Assembly (NCBI GenBank): GCA_932521035.1 | Contig: OW051497.1 | Span: forward strand, 6,510,001 to 6,574,000 | Origin: Oscheius dolichura | Taxonomy: Eukaryota; Nematoda; Chromadorea; Rhabditida; Rhabditidae | Reading direction: 5' to 3' | Length of the DNA stretch: 64,000 bases | Shown here: piece after piece, positions 24,134-34,249 of the stretch | How the letters are laid out: every line of letters begins with the position of its first letter | How positions within the stretch are numbered: the stretch's first letter is position 1 | Notes under the pieces: model-generated | What the model saw: the letters and a program-made list of their open reading frames with translations, nothing else | Told to the model about the DNA's origin: nothing | The model's database searches: none | Position numbers and translations under genes: made by a program

Positions 24134-25335
24134 ATGAAGCTAGCTCCCCTAAATGTTCCCCTTAATAGAAGGATGCAAACATTAGCTATCGTCTACCTAT
24201 TCTTTACGCTGTTGTTTGCACCGTTATTCACTTGGATCATTCCATTTTATCTGGTAAGTTACCGTATACTTTAAAAATAGAAACAATATCTTCAGATGAG
24301 AACAGATTACTGGCCGTGGGTGCTTCTCTATGCTGTATGGTTTTATTTTGATCTCAATACACCCAGGCAAGGTTCTTATCGGGCCGAGTGGGCTCTTCGT
24401 CTTCCTATCCACAAATGGTACGCGGACTATTTCCCAGTACACATCCACACTACTGAGAAACTCCCGGGAGATAAAGTGAGGGCCAAATCTTGTCGTAAAG
24501 ATCCGAAACTTTAGAATTACTTAGTTGGTTACCACCCACATGGTATTTACTCCCTCGGGGCAGTTATCAACTTCTCCACAAATGGCACCGGCATTATGGA
24601 CCTTATTCCAGAAGTTCGCTTCCATTTGTGTACATTAGTTGGTCAATTCTTCACTCCAATTAGGTAGGCCCGGACATTCTTTACACGCAAAATGGGAATT
24701 CAGACGAGAGTGGGCCATGCTGCACGGAGTCATCGGGTGCAGCCGTGAAAGCTTACATTACATGCTGAATTCTGAAAAGAAAGGAAACGCTTGTGTTCTG
24801 GTAGTTGGAGGTGCAGAGGAGTCAATGGATGCACACCCTGGGATGACAGACTTGACCCTTATGAAAAGGAAAGGGTTCATAAAGGTTGCCCTCGAGACCG
24901 GGGCTTCTCTGATACCATCTTATTCTTTTGGAGAAAATGAGTTATTTCAGCAGGTAATTCAGCTTGAGCGCCAAAAGATGGATTAAGTTTAGGCGGAAAA
25001 TCCAAGAGGCTCAAAGTTGAGAGAGTTCCAGTCTAAAATGAAGCGATACCTAGGAATACCTCCGCTTATTTTCCACGGAAGGGGGATTTTCAACTATTCT
25101 TTTGGTATGTTGCCATACAGGTAGGGAACTTCTGAAATAGATGGAACAAAAGCAATCTAGGCAGGAAGTGAACACCGTCTTGGGCAGACCAATTCACGTG
25201 GAGAAAGTGGAACATCCCGATCAGGCGGCAATCGACGCGTTACACGCGCAATACGTGAAAGGACTGCAAGAAGTCTTCGAAGAGAACAAACTAAAATACG
25301 GTCTAACCAAAGACAGTCAACTGCATATCAATTGA
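24134..25335 (+). CDS. DGAT2-family diacylglycerol/monoacylglycerol acyltransferase
   Basis: Transfers a fatty acyl group from acyl-CoA to mono- or diacylglycerol in the ER membrane, making triglyceride for storage. The N-terminus has a hydrophobic hairpin (TLAIVYLFFTLLFAPLF, then WPWVLLYAVWFYFDL). The catalytic YHPHG motif is present in NYLVGYHPHGIYSLG. Further family blocks are RFHLCTLVGQFFTPIRREW, VLVVGGAEESMDAHPG, RKGFIKVALETGASLIPSYS and FGENELFQQ. The end of the family domain reads YLGIPPLIFHGRGIFNYSFG, then LGRPIHVEK. The protein ends in KDSQLHIN and is about the normal length of 330-350 residues. The start MKLAPLNVPLNRRMQTL is the first Met in the first exon. The orphan membrane gene follows 135 bp downstream on the same strand. 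Confidence 0.92.
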
Positions 25336-25469
25336 GTATGATTCGGAATGAACTGTTTGTTTACCAGCAAACTATAATTGGAACTTCGCGTATGTTGTCA
25401 CGTGGCAAAAAACCTTGACAGTAAACAAGGAGGAATCTCGTTTTCGGTGTTTCCGGTCGTGGTCGATCA

Positions 25470-26344
25470 ATGATTAGCATAATTCTCTCTCTACATTTCG
25501 CTGCCACTGTAGACGCACCGCTAGAACCATTCTTTTTGAAGTCTGTCAGTGAAACGACCGTTTTCGGATCGTCCCAGTATTTTATTATGACGCAAGAAGA
25601 AGGATTTAAACAAGAGGGAAATTGGTGTTGTATCTCGACATTGATTTTATTGGTATGCCCTTTATTTGGAACTGCTAATCCCCGCTCAGGTAACCACTAT
25701 CAACCTGGGTATTGCAGCAGGTCTCCGGATACTTCTTGACATGGAAGATGAAATTCACGAACCCCTCATTCAAGGTGTTGTTTGTTAACTGCTTTGGAGG
25801 AAATGATATCTAGGTGAGCTTCGAAATAATTTAACCATATTGCTCTACGTATTCTGTATGACATTCTTCTTCGGTTGTTGGTTCTGTATGTGTTGTGCTT
25901 GTCGCCCATGCAGGTAAGAGGAGGCGATGTTGGGTTAATGTGTTTGAGATGGGCGGCGGCCTGCCCCTCTGTTACTTCGAAGTACATCACAAGAATATCA
26001 CATAAATTCATTTCAAATCATCCTAGGTTGAGAAGGAGGCTTAGTTTGGGTAGGATCGCAAATTATACAATATGGACCAATTGCAGATGATAGCGAAATA
26101 GAAATCGACGAAGTTGTGGTGAACCATCACTTGACGTCGCCACCCTTAGGCAACCAACGCTCTGATCATTATGCTTATGAAAATCCTATGCATATATCCG
26201 AGAGCGTAATTGAGGTCAGTTTCTAAATAAATGAAGAATAAGAGAAGGTTTTAGAGAGAAGCGGCACCACACATACTCCCACCGCCACGTAAACTGCCAG
26301 TTGGAAGGCTACGCTCCATGAGCATTGACATTGCCACCAAATAA
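25470..26344 (+). CDS. Orphan membrane protein with two predicted membrane spans
   Basis: I do not recognise the family. Six exons join in phase. The first gives MISIILSLHF, then an extracellular-looking or cytoplasmic segment ending TQEEGFKQEGNWCC. Span 1 is ISTLILLVTTINLGIAAGL. A short loop (DMEDEIHEPLIQGELRNN) leads to span 2, LTILLYVFCMTFFFGCWFC, with a Cys cluster MCCACRPC typical of palmitoylated boundaries. The tail is acidic, then Pro-rich, ending RKLPVGRLRSMSIDIATK. A start at the internal Met of MTQEEGF is also possible and would give a two-span protein without a signal-like end. It begins 135 bp after the DGAT2-family stop, a distance compatible with an operon, although no AATAAA is seen in the gap. 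Confidence 0.6.
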
Positions 26345-26413
26345 TTTAATTATAAATATTTATACTTTCTAAATGTTGCCAAAATCCGACCTCGCGCAGC
26401 GGGGGTGTTCTCT

Positions 26414-26608
26414 TCAGCTAAATTTACACTGTGCTAAGACGTGTGCCCAGACACGCAGAGAGTGTCCGAGCAGTGTCTCATTAAACTCGTCATCGTTTTC
26501 TATTTCACTAGAGGTATCAGCAGGGAGTACTGACCAGCTGCTCACCTTTCCTTCAAATGACCACTTATTTGTCGCCGATCTCTTCTTTTTCTGCTTCAAT
26601 TGTGGCAA
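26414..26608 (-). CDS. Candidate terminal exon of an unidentified gene
   Basis: An open minus-strand segment reads KRSATNKWSFEGKVSSWSVL, then PADTSSEIENDDEFNETLLG, and ends AHVLAQCKFS at a stop. Its acidic and Ser/Thr composition is unlike the antisense frame. I cannot name the family or find the preceding exon with confidence. It could be the 3' end of the gene that contains the 27112-27504 exon. Confidence 0.25.
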   Translation of the reverse strand: MPQLKQKKKRSATNKWSFEGKVSSWSVLPADTSSEIENDDEFNETLLGHSLRVWAHVLAQCKFS

Positions 26609-27111
26609 GTTACGATTGACTTTCGCAACCTAACTCTTCCACTGCTCTTCTTCTATTCAACAGTAGTGTGGTCTATCGAGGTCGAATGATAATCTATGTG
26701 GCCGCTCTTTTTATTTCATTACTATTTGCCGTACTATATAGGTTGAAACGATTCTCTTCTGCTGTATCACACCAGTTAATTTTAATTAATACTCTACAAA
26801 AACAACACTGACGGGAACCAATATGAAAATTAGAGCTTCTCTTAGGTTAGCAATCTTTGAGGGCCCATTGTTTTCTCATTTCCGGAACATGTGAGCTTGG
26901 CTTTTCAGAGCTGGTCAGTTGTTCCCACGAACTTGTTTTCAAAATAAACGAGGCTCATCATCTTCCTCTGACAGCTTAGCTCAACTCTACCACTTTCTCT
27001 ACACTTTTTACCGCCCCTAGCATCTGTTTCTGATTTGCGTTTATTGCCAACCTTCTTTTTGAAATGATGATCTTACACGCCACTTGCTACCGGTTGACTC
27101 ACAAAAAAGAG

Positions 27112-27504
27112 TCATGCGGGAAGACAAAGGTTTTTGTTTTTGTGACGAACCTTGTGACAATTTGCATGATGTTCATCATCGATTCCCCCTCGCCGTGGAT
27201 TGTGCCGACAATCAATCTCCCGAAGTGAACACTTGTTGGCCAAGCGGTACATGCGAATTAACTTCTCCATGAACTTAGTTCCGGTAGGCAGAACCATAAA
27301 ATATTGTCTCCAAATGGGAAAGGACTGTGTGTAGTTCCACCAGGAAACGAAAGAAGTGATGCCTTTTTTCATAATCACTGTTTTGAGTGCCTTGAGTGTC
27401 CTATTTTCGATGCTTACCACTATGTCAACAGGCTTCTCCTCGTCGCGCGGCGCGTAGTCCTCGGGAGCACTCGTTTCCCCTATGATCCGTTTAGTTGCTG
27501 TCCT
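27112..27504 (-). CDS. Candidate exon of an unidentified gene
   Basis: Behind an acceptor (GTTTGCTTAG) an open frame runs about 130 codons: RTATKRIIGETSAPEDYAP, later TSFVSWWNYTQSFPIWRQYF and MVLPTGTKFMEKLIRMYRLA. No start codon precedes it in this exon, so an upstream exon would be needed. No domain is recognised. A second frame at the 3' end (FGRLIVGTIHGEGESMM) is also open, so the exon may be spliced differently. Confidence 0.3.
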   Translation of the reverse strand, partial: RTATKRIIGETSAPEDYAPRDEEKPVDIVVSIENRTLKALKTVIMKKGITSFVSWWNYTQSFPIWRQYFMVLPTGTKFMEKLIRMYRLANKCSLREIDCRHNPRRGGIDDEHHANCHKVRHKNKNLCLPA

Positions 27505-27652
27505 CTAAGCAAACAGTCTTTTCCGTAGATTTTGCACTATTTCTACTAAAAACCTTTTTAATCCGCCGCTACTGCGTAACCCGCATATGTTTCAGGGCGA
27601 CGTGGAAGTCGGCTTGTATTCTGTGAAATTCAGAACAGACGAGTCCACATCT

Positions 27653-29446
27653 ATGGAGCTGCAGCAGGTACATGTGAGTTGGCTGTCTAGACTGTCCAAT
27701 CCGTAATAGGATGAATTCCAGACATTGATCTCTGCTGAAGAGCTCGAAAAGAGTTCGCGCAGTGGAAAGAAGCCCCTAAACAGACCTGCGATGCAAATTT
27801 ATCGACCTCCCGGTAAGACCTTTTCCTTTTTAACAACCCTATTGGATAAATTGGGATTTTGTCTGTATTTCAAAAGATCTATAGATCGAACGGCCAAATA
27901 TGACCAGACAAAATCCTTTTCGATCATTTGCATGTTCCATTGATTCCCATTTTTATTGACCATGACAGTAGCCGAATGTAAGTTGTCTATTATTGCCCCT
28001 GGATACAGCAATATTCATCAGTTACAGGTCTTAGATCGGGTGGGAGCGAAAGTGGCACTGCCTCTCCGGGAGCACCGTCACGACCGAAACCGGCAGCCGG
28101 TTCAAAGCCGCTGGATAGTAAAGGAAGTACTCCTGCTTGTGAAGGTGCGTCACTTTGTCTTTTTTCTCTTCACAGGAAGTATTCAGAAAACAACAATGTC
28201 AAGAGTTCCGAGTCGGGCGGTTCTCGAGCTTCCTCTCGCGCCTCGCCACGTTCCGAAGAGCAGCGGTTGGCACGGACAACCAGCAGCTTGAGTTCAGACA
28301 GTCTAAAATCACAGGTAACAGAAAAGAAAATCAGCAATACAACAGATTATAGCCGGGATCTGGTGGTGGGAGCAAGCAAGGAAACGAAAACAGTTATGGT
28401 CAGGATAGAGAAAAGAAGCCAAAATTGCCCAGCCCCCCTAAGAAGGTGGAAGTAAAGGTCGGTTCAACGAGATGCTTTTAGCAATGTTAGCTTTAGAGAA
28501 AAGTAATGACCGAGAAGGAGATCAGCGATGTGGCTGCCAGTATCCGAGGTCTTTGTCTCACTACCAACACCGCAGAAGTTGAACAGTTTATTGCTGGTTG
28601 GTCGTTCATTCGCTTAGCTATCCATTTTCTCTCCAAGTCTATATATCCAACCATGGTGAAAAGTGCTCCAAAAACGAGACATTGTTCTTTGATCAACAGT
28701 CACACGCCGCTAATTGCTTGCTTAGCGGATTATCTCGAGTAGGACCCATTGAAGACAATAGACGTCTGTAGCGACTGCCGGCTACGATCAGCACCTTTTG
28801 AAGAGACCTTCTACAAAGAATGAAAATCACTATTTCAGGGCACTTCACTTCTGAGGAACTTGCTGAATGCGTGGGATCGGCTCTCTGTCAACATGCAATC
28901 GAGGGAGGAGGCGGAAGAAATGTTTCGAAATTATGTGGAACTTTGAAAGATGCCATTGCCGTCCGAGGACTAGTCAAAGGACTCCTCAACTCGATATCAC
29001 AATATTTTGAATGTCGAGATCGTCTCCGTGCAGATCATTTCCGAATGTGGATTGCTTTTCTAAACTTCGTGTCTGACTTTTATTCTAATCTCGGATCCGT
29101 TGGTGGTAAGTCTTGTTGTCTATCCTATGTACACGTAGTCCTAGGCGATATCTCTTCCACCGTCTTTGATGTTTTCGAATATCTTCTCAAGCCGCCCATC
29201 CTGGAGAGTGTAAAGATTGAAGAACTAGAATGTCTCATCTCCTCGCTCCTGTCGATTGGCTGGGACCTGGAGAGGGACTGTCCTGATAAACTCGCCCTAT
29301 TGAAGGATTTGATCCGGGACGCCTTCATAGACGTTACAGAACCATGGGCTAGAAAGATGATCCTCCTCCTTCTCGAGCTTGGCGCCTCCGGCTGGAAACT
29401 TCCTCCCGAGGCCAACGAATATTACTTCCAACAGTCTTCCAATTAG
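27653..29446 (+). CDS. MIF4G-domain protein (MIF4GD/SLIP1 or CTIF-like translation factor)
   Basis: Probable cytoplasmic adaptor of mRNA translation or histone-mRNA handling, judged by its C-terminal MIF4G domain. That domain begins near VMTEKEISDVAASIRGLCL and continues FTSEELAECVGSALCQHAIE and FECRDRLRADHFRMWIAFLN. It ends in GASGWKLPPEANEYYFQQS, close to the GWK...YYY end of human MIF4GD. The N-terminal half is disordered: SRSGKKPLNRPAMQIYRPPG, then a Ser/Gly-rich stretch and the basic segment EKKPKLPSPPKKVEVK. RPAMQIYRPPG resembles the short motif found near the N-terminus of PAIP1- and CTIF-type proteins. The start is the first Met after the upstream acceptor; the frame is open further upstream but has no ATG. 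A 39-nt intron (29106-29144) is a multiple of three and stop-free. An AATAAA at 29703-29708 is the likely poly(A) signal. Confidence 0.8.
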
Positions 29447-29702
29447 CTTGTATAATATATTTAATATCCACCCTCTTAGTTCCCTAATAATGGACTGGTC
29501 TCACTCTCTCAGCCCTTCAACCCATGACTATCCATGACAGCAGATTGAATATTGATATCAGTGGCACTGATCACTTTGCTGTTGTAATTTTGTTTGTTTT
29601 GCCTAACTGTGTTTCATGCATAGTACTGTACATTCTTGTTAATATCTATGTCTTGTCAAATTGTAGCAAACTAGTCGCAATTGTCTGTGATTAAATTGGT
29701 GC

Positions 29703-29708
29703 AATAAA
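29703..29708 (+). terminator. Poly(A) signal AATAAA of the MIF4G gene
   Basis: Canonical AATAAA 257 nt past the MIF4G stop and only about 12 nt before the next predicted ATG. If used, cleavage would fall inside the next gene's coding region, which hints at a shared transcript or a misplaced start. Confidence 0.5.
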
Positions 29709-29719
29709 GTCATATTTAA

Positions 29720-30894
29720 ATGGACAACCAGATATCGTCTTACGAGTATTCAAATGTTTATCCCGATAACAATCAAGAGGAGTTTGTTACGTAGACATAT
29801 GTACAGATACGGTAGCCTTCACTTTTCGACTTTGGTTTCCGATACTTTTCTGTAGAGGCTTCTGCGAAATATCCGATGCTCTTCGATTATCGGGCACGAA
29901 GAGGATCTGGCATGCCGGACCTGAAATGTTAAAATCTGGAGGAGGAAGCGACGGCCACGCAATGTGTCACTTTTTTAGACAACATTTCATAAATCCCACG
30001 TGCAATTTGCTCGACGTGGAAATATTGCAGTATCCCCAAGGAATCATGACGGTAAACATAGCGCATAGTTGCAAGCAAAAGGATATAAAAATAAACTCAC
30101 ATGCTCCAGATAGCTGTCCTTTATCTCAAAAATAATGAAACTAATCAGTCTGCTCCATGTGGGATATGACTTATCCTGAAGGGAATTTCTTACTATTAAA
30201 CAAGCAACGGGATTACTGTGTCTTTGCAAAATGAGGAGACCAGAAGGTTCTTGAACAAAAGCCACTTTTCGGCTGTGAAACTCATTGACCGAACATTACC
30301 GTGTTGCCTTCCGACAGCTCTAAACTCTTTGCTTATTAGACGCTATTGAGGACAGCTAACCTCAGGACCTGTACAATTTGGGCAGAATTCTCTGTTCCCT
30401 TGGAAATCATGTCAATGATCGAGGTCATAAAGCGTTGGAATTTGCCCACGTGTGTCCTTCAAAATAATATTAGGTCTCTTGAGAAGGGCATTGTTTACCT
30501 AAACCGCTGATCCTGACGTAAGTCCTCTTCTTTGGTAGATTCCAACTGGAAATGAATATGAAATTCGAAGTCTTCTATCTGAATCTCGCTTGTTTTTTGA
30601 CACCGGGGAGCAAATTCACAGCGAAGATCTTGAGAAACATTGTCTCGAAGAGGCCATATTTGTCGGGGATCTTTTGGAATTCTTCCACAATCCGATTCAC
30701 ATCGTCAGGAGTCGCCAGGAACACTCTATCCGATTGCCTGGAAAGATTCTTGTTCTTTTTCTTTTGTCTTGGGCGAGCTCGTGACCAGCGGGAATCAGAA
30801 CAGGCGAAAAAAACGCAATCCCATTACCAAGAATGAAAGAAGACATGGTGGCAGTGCCGGGATGGCAACCGCTCAACCGAACACATCCAAGTAA
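29720..30894 (+). CDS. Orphan protein of about 175 residues
   Basis: I do not recognise this gene, but four exons join in phase with normal sites. It starts MDNQISSYEYSNVYPDNNQE, continues GFCEISDALRLSGTKRIWHA, then SDGHAMCHFFRQHFINPTC. After a long intron (about 30050-30539) come EIRSLLSESRLFFDTGEQIH and LEEAIFVGDLLEFFHNPIHI. The last exon is basic and ends MATAQPNTSK. It looks soluble and intracellular, with no signal peptide or membrane span. The upstream AATAAA at 29703 lies only about 12 nt before the ATG, so this gene may share a transcription unit with the MIF4G gene, or the start may differ. The antisense frame of the 30.6-kb exon is also open; I prefer the plus strand because the exons connect. 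Confidence 0.55.
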
Positions 30895-33633
30895 GCTGGA
30901 AATATCCCCCGAATCTCTGACCAAAGCGCGCATTCGCGGGGAATAATTTTGGATACTTGTTTTCGGGGATCAACACGAGTCGGAGCTAATTTGACCTAAA
31001 CATTTGTCCAGAAGTATAGCCATACGCGGGCAACATAGCCCCCAAAATCAACATTCTGAACTCGTATCTTTCTGTGGATTAAAATGTGAAAGACACTCCC
31101 CCGTTGGAATACCGTGACTCCCACTTGCACTCCTCAAAACGTGGTCCTATGAATAAAAAGATAATGAATGGGGAAGATTGCCACTATTTCTGTCTAATCT
31201 TTGAAGGACCCGTTTTTAATATAGCTGGGTGGGGGTGGTGGTTATAAACGGCTGCTCGTGTATCATTTTCATCACAGGAGACCTTCGAAATTTACCCACT
31301 TAGGGTGGGTCTCAGCTGATATTTGAGTAAAGTCTCTCATCTTCAAAATAAGCAAAAGTAATAGCAAATGTTTGGTTGAGCGCAGTTATATTGCACTAAC
31401 TATTTTTAGTCTTAAGTCCGTTGTTGCCTAGGCCTTATTTCCTTATTTATCCGCGTCTGAAAATGCCCAAGTTTTTCATGGGCTCTCCCCCACTTCCGAT
31501 ACTCAGATCCGCGTGGGGGTGAAAGCTCGTTTCGCTGCTTTTATGTGCCATTGAACTTGCCCCAATGGCGTCGTGGGGGATAAGTTAAAAGAAGCCACAA
31601 CAGGCACATAAAACTGGAGCAAAAACTCACTTGCTATGGAGAAAGACGTTGTCGTGACGGGCGCGCTGCAGTTTCCTTACGAAAGACTGTATTTTACCGT
31701 TGGACATCATCTGAAATCAGTTCATTTCGGAGGAGGGAATATGAAGCAGAACAAAGATCAACAAGGGAGCGCCCCGGTGAAAAAGTGGTAGACGAATAAA
31801 AAGGAGATGGTAGTGGGTGGATAAACAGTTCCCTCAATGTGCAAAATCCCCACTGGGAAGAGCTGGCAATAAATCCCAGTGGGGGCGGAGCTGAGTAATC
31901 TCCTCCTAACTTTATTTATGTACCGATATCCTCATTCAAAAAAGGCAATTTTATCAGAGGGAGAGAAATAAAGACAGCGCTGAAAAATGAGGAACGGAAA
32001 TTGGTTGCGTAGGGGGAAGGTTACACCCACGGTTCGCGGGTATCCTTCATTAGACTCTACTGACGCGGAGGCCCATAATATTAGTATCATTTAAGAAATC
32101 TGAAAACGGGCAGAAAGATCGAATGCAGTTTAAAGGATTGTTAGCTAAGGGTTAACTGCTGTACTCTGTGTCCTTGGACGAAAAAGGTGCAGAGGGAATA
32201 GAGTATTACATGTCTGCGGAGGACTGTCGCTGTTAAGAATTGTAAGAGGAAGAGGGAACAGCCAATGCAAAACATCGAAGGGTAACCACTAGCTGTCACA
32301 AGCTGTCTTTCATTTTCTGTCAAAGTTTCTTCATTGTTTTTAGGGTAGCACCTTCTAAAATATGAAGGACGTGGTGAGGCACGTGAGTCATTATAGTCTG
32401 AAGTGGAGAGGTAGTTTTTCTTGTTCAAACAGTGAGGAAAAGTCAAGAGCCGGCTTGCAACAATGAAATGATTAGGCGGGATTCGGGAAAGCACATGGCA
32501 TGCTGTTTTGCTCTACTCCGAGTATCTTCTAACACAATTGAACGTTTTAATGCCGTAAGAAAACAAACAATTTTGGCCCGACAGCAAAAGTTCAGTGGGG
32601 TCTAATTGTTCCGAAAGAATTTGTTGAGGTTCTTTGACGATATCGAAAGAGATCCCCTGAGTTACGACTTTTTTGGAGACTAGCAAACGTCATCGTCTCG
32701 GAGGACGCATGAAGATAGAATCTTGAAGGACCACACGGATACTTGGACTCCTAATGGCTAAACCTACTTACGAACGCCTTTTGCACATGCTAGTGTGCAC
32801 GCGGATTTGATTCAGATCTGTTGCAGATTTGGGTATGAATTGTTGCTGTTTTGGCCAAGCTGTCAAAATAAGAATTAGAATGTTATGGAAATGAAAAGCA
32901 AGGCTTGCTTCATAGCATAGCCGCAATTTGCAGATCGCTGTTTACTGGGGGAGAGAAAATGGTGCTCAAGACTCGGAACATTCTCCAGGGATTGCTTGTC
33001 ACACATAATCTTCACGCTGGGCTGTCCTCGCCTTCCATGTCTTTTGAGAGATAAGTCAGAGTAGCCGGGTGTATAGTAGGGCTATTCATAGTTGCGCTAT
33101 CTGACGACTCTGCTAATGATGGTACGGAAAAATATTTGGCTCCCACTAAATGAGAAGTGTATTTTTGACACTTTAGTAAGGGAGAAGTTCAAGGACGCAG
33201 GTTGTCCGACCGTTGAAGAGGAACAAATTTTTCGACACGGGCAGATGTAAGAGCAATATAAGTGTCACTAGTTTTCGACCCACTGAAACCACTCGTCTGA
33301 TCCAGCTAGTCTTTGGCTCTACATTATAACATCTGCACTGACATCTCGTTTTGTTCTCTCGATGGCCACTTTACAGAGAATGCGGTCCTTTTCGGCTGAT
33401 AGCTAATACAAAAGCTCGTCTTCTTGAGGGACATTATTCTGAGTGAACCGGAATGTTCCCAGCCACGACCCGGGAGATGAGACACTTCCTCACCTTGGAC
33501 AGACTCGACAAAACCTGATACGGCTTAGCCTCACTGAGGGATATATAAGAGGGGATGGGGAACTCAAATACACTCTGTCTGCATTGTCTGTCAGGTACAG
33601 CACCGTTCTTCACCCCCTACATACCCCTTCAGA
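30895..33633. other. Gene-free stretch
   Basis: I see no recognisable gene on either strand. The longest ORF, 117 codons on the minus strand (32141-32494), has no domain, signal peptide or convincing splice context. The right end holds a TATA-type element belonging to the Gly/Pro-rich gene. Confidence 0.35.
33542..33548 (+). promoter_or_regulatory. TATA-box-like element
   Basis: TATATAA lies 86 nt upstream of the ATG of the Gly/Pro/Cys-rich protein gene. With about 30 nt from TATA to transcription start, this leaves a 5' leader of roughly 50-60 nt. Nematode cuticle-type genes often have such a TATA box. Confidence 0.45.
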
Positions 33634-34249
33634 ATGGTTCGAAGTCTACTGTTACTTGCTTTTGTAGGAGTCTCGTATGGATTTCTGTTTCCAATGGTCT
33701 GAAGAGTTTGCATATATTTAATGACAATTTTCCAGGGCGGTGGAGGAGGATGCGGGGGAGGAGGTGGATGTGGTGGCGGCGGTGGATGTGGTGGCGGTTG
33801 TGCGTAGGTTTTAAATACTTTATTAAATTTATTAAATTAAAATCTTAACATAATATAATATTCACACTACAGTCCCCCACCCCCACCATCATGTGGATGC
33901 GCACCACCCCCACCACCACCGATTGCTTCCCCCTGTGGATGCGGGGCCCCTCCATGTGAGTTTATTTTTTTAGTTGAAAATATAATAATATAATTGCAGT
34001 ACCACCCCCTCCCGCGAATCCTTGCGGCGGGGGATATGCCGCTGGTCCGGCCGTTTTTGGAGGAGGTGGTTGTGGAGCTCCTCCACCTCCAGGTTTAAAG
34101 ACTTCTTGCTCCCTTAACTATCATCCGTTACAGCTTATGGACCACCCCCTCCCCCAGCTCCTCCACCGTCTTATGGTCCTCCACCTCAATCGTATGCCGC
34201 GCCGCCACAGCAGTCCTTTGGAAACAGTTACGCTGTGGCGGGAAAGTAG
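33634..34249 (+). CDS. Secreted Gly/Cys- and Pro-rich protein (cuticle or ground-like type)
   Basis: MVRSLLLLAFVGVSYGF is a signal peptide. The second exon encodes near-perfect repeats of GGGGGC (GGGGGCGGGGGCGGGGGC). The next gives Pro/Cys blocks (PPPPPSCGCAPPPPPP, later SPCGCGAPP). Then come GGGYAAGPAVFGGGGCGAPP and a C-terminal Tyr/Pro/Gln part (YGPPPPPAPPPSYGPPP, ending NSYAVAGK). The composition resembles the N-terminal region of nematode ground-like (grl) and related hedgehog-like secreted proteins, but the folded ground-like domain is absent. It is more likely a structural protein of cuticle or another matrix. The ATG sits one base after CCCCTTCAG, a likely trans-splice acceptor. Five small exons; the intron phases preserve the repeat units. 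Confidence 0.75.

Larger units (their letters stand above)
26345..27652. other. Region before the MIF4G gene, with orphan minus-strand exons
   Basis: No recognised gene. The MIF4G gene begins at the right edge behind a good acceptor (ATATGTTTCAG, ending about 27594). Two minus-strand open segments that look coding are listed separately. The 500 bp between them is AT-rich and full of stops. Confidence 0.3.

Noticed and set aside
30600-30800. Minus-strand frame (RQSDRVFLATPDDVNRIVEE) as a gene
   Set aside because: It is open, but it does not connect to other exons, while the plus-strand frame links four exons in phase.
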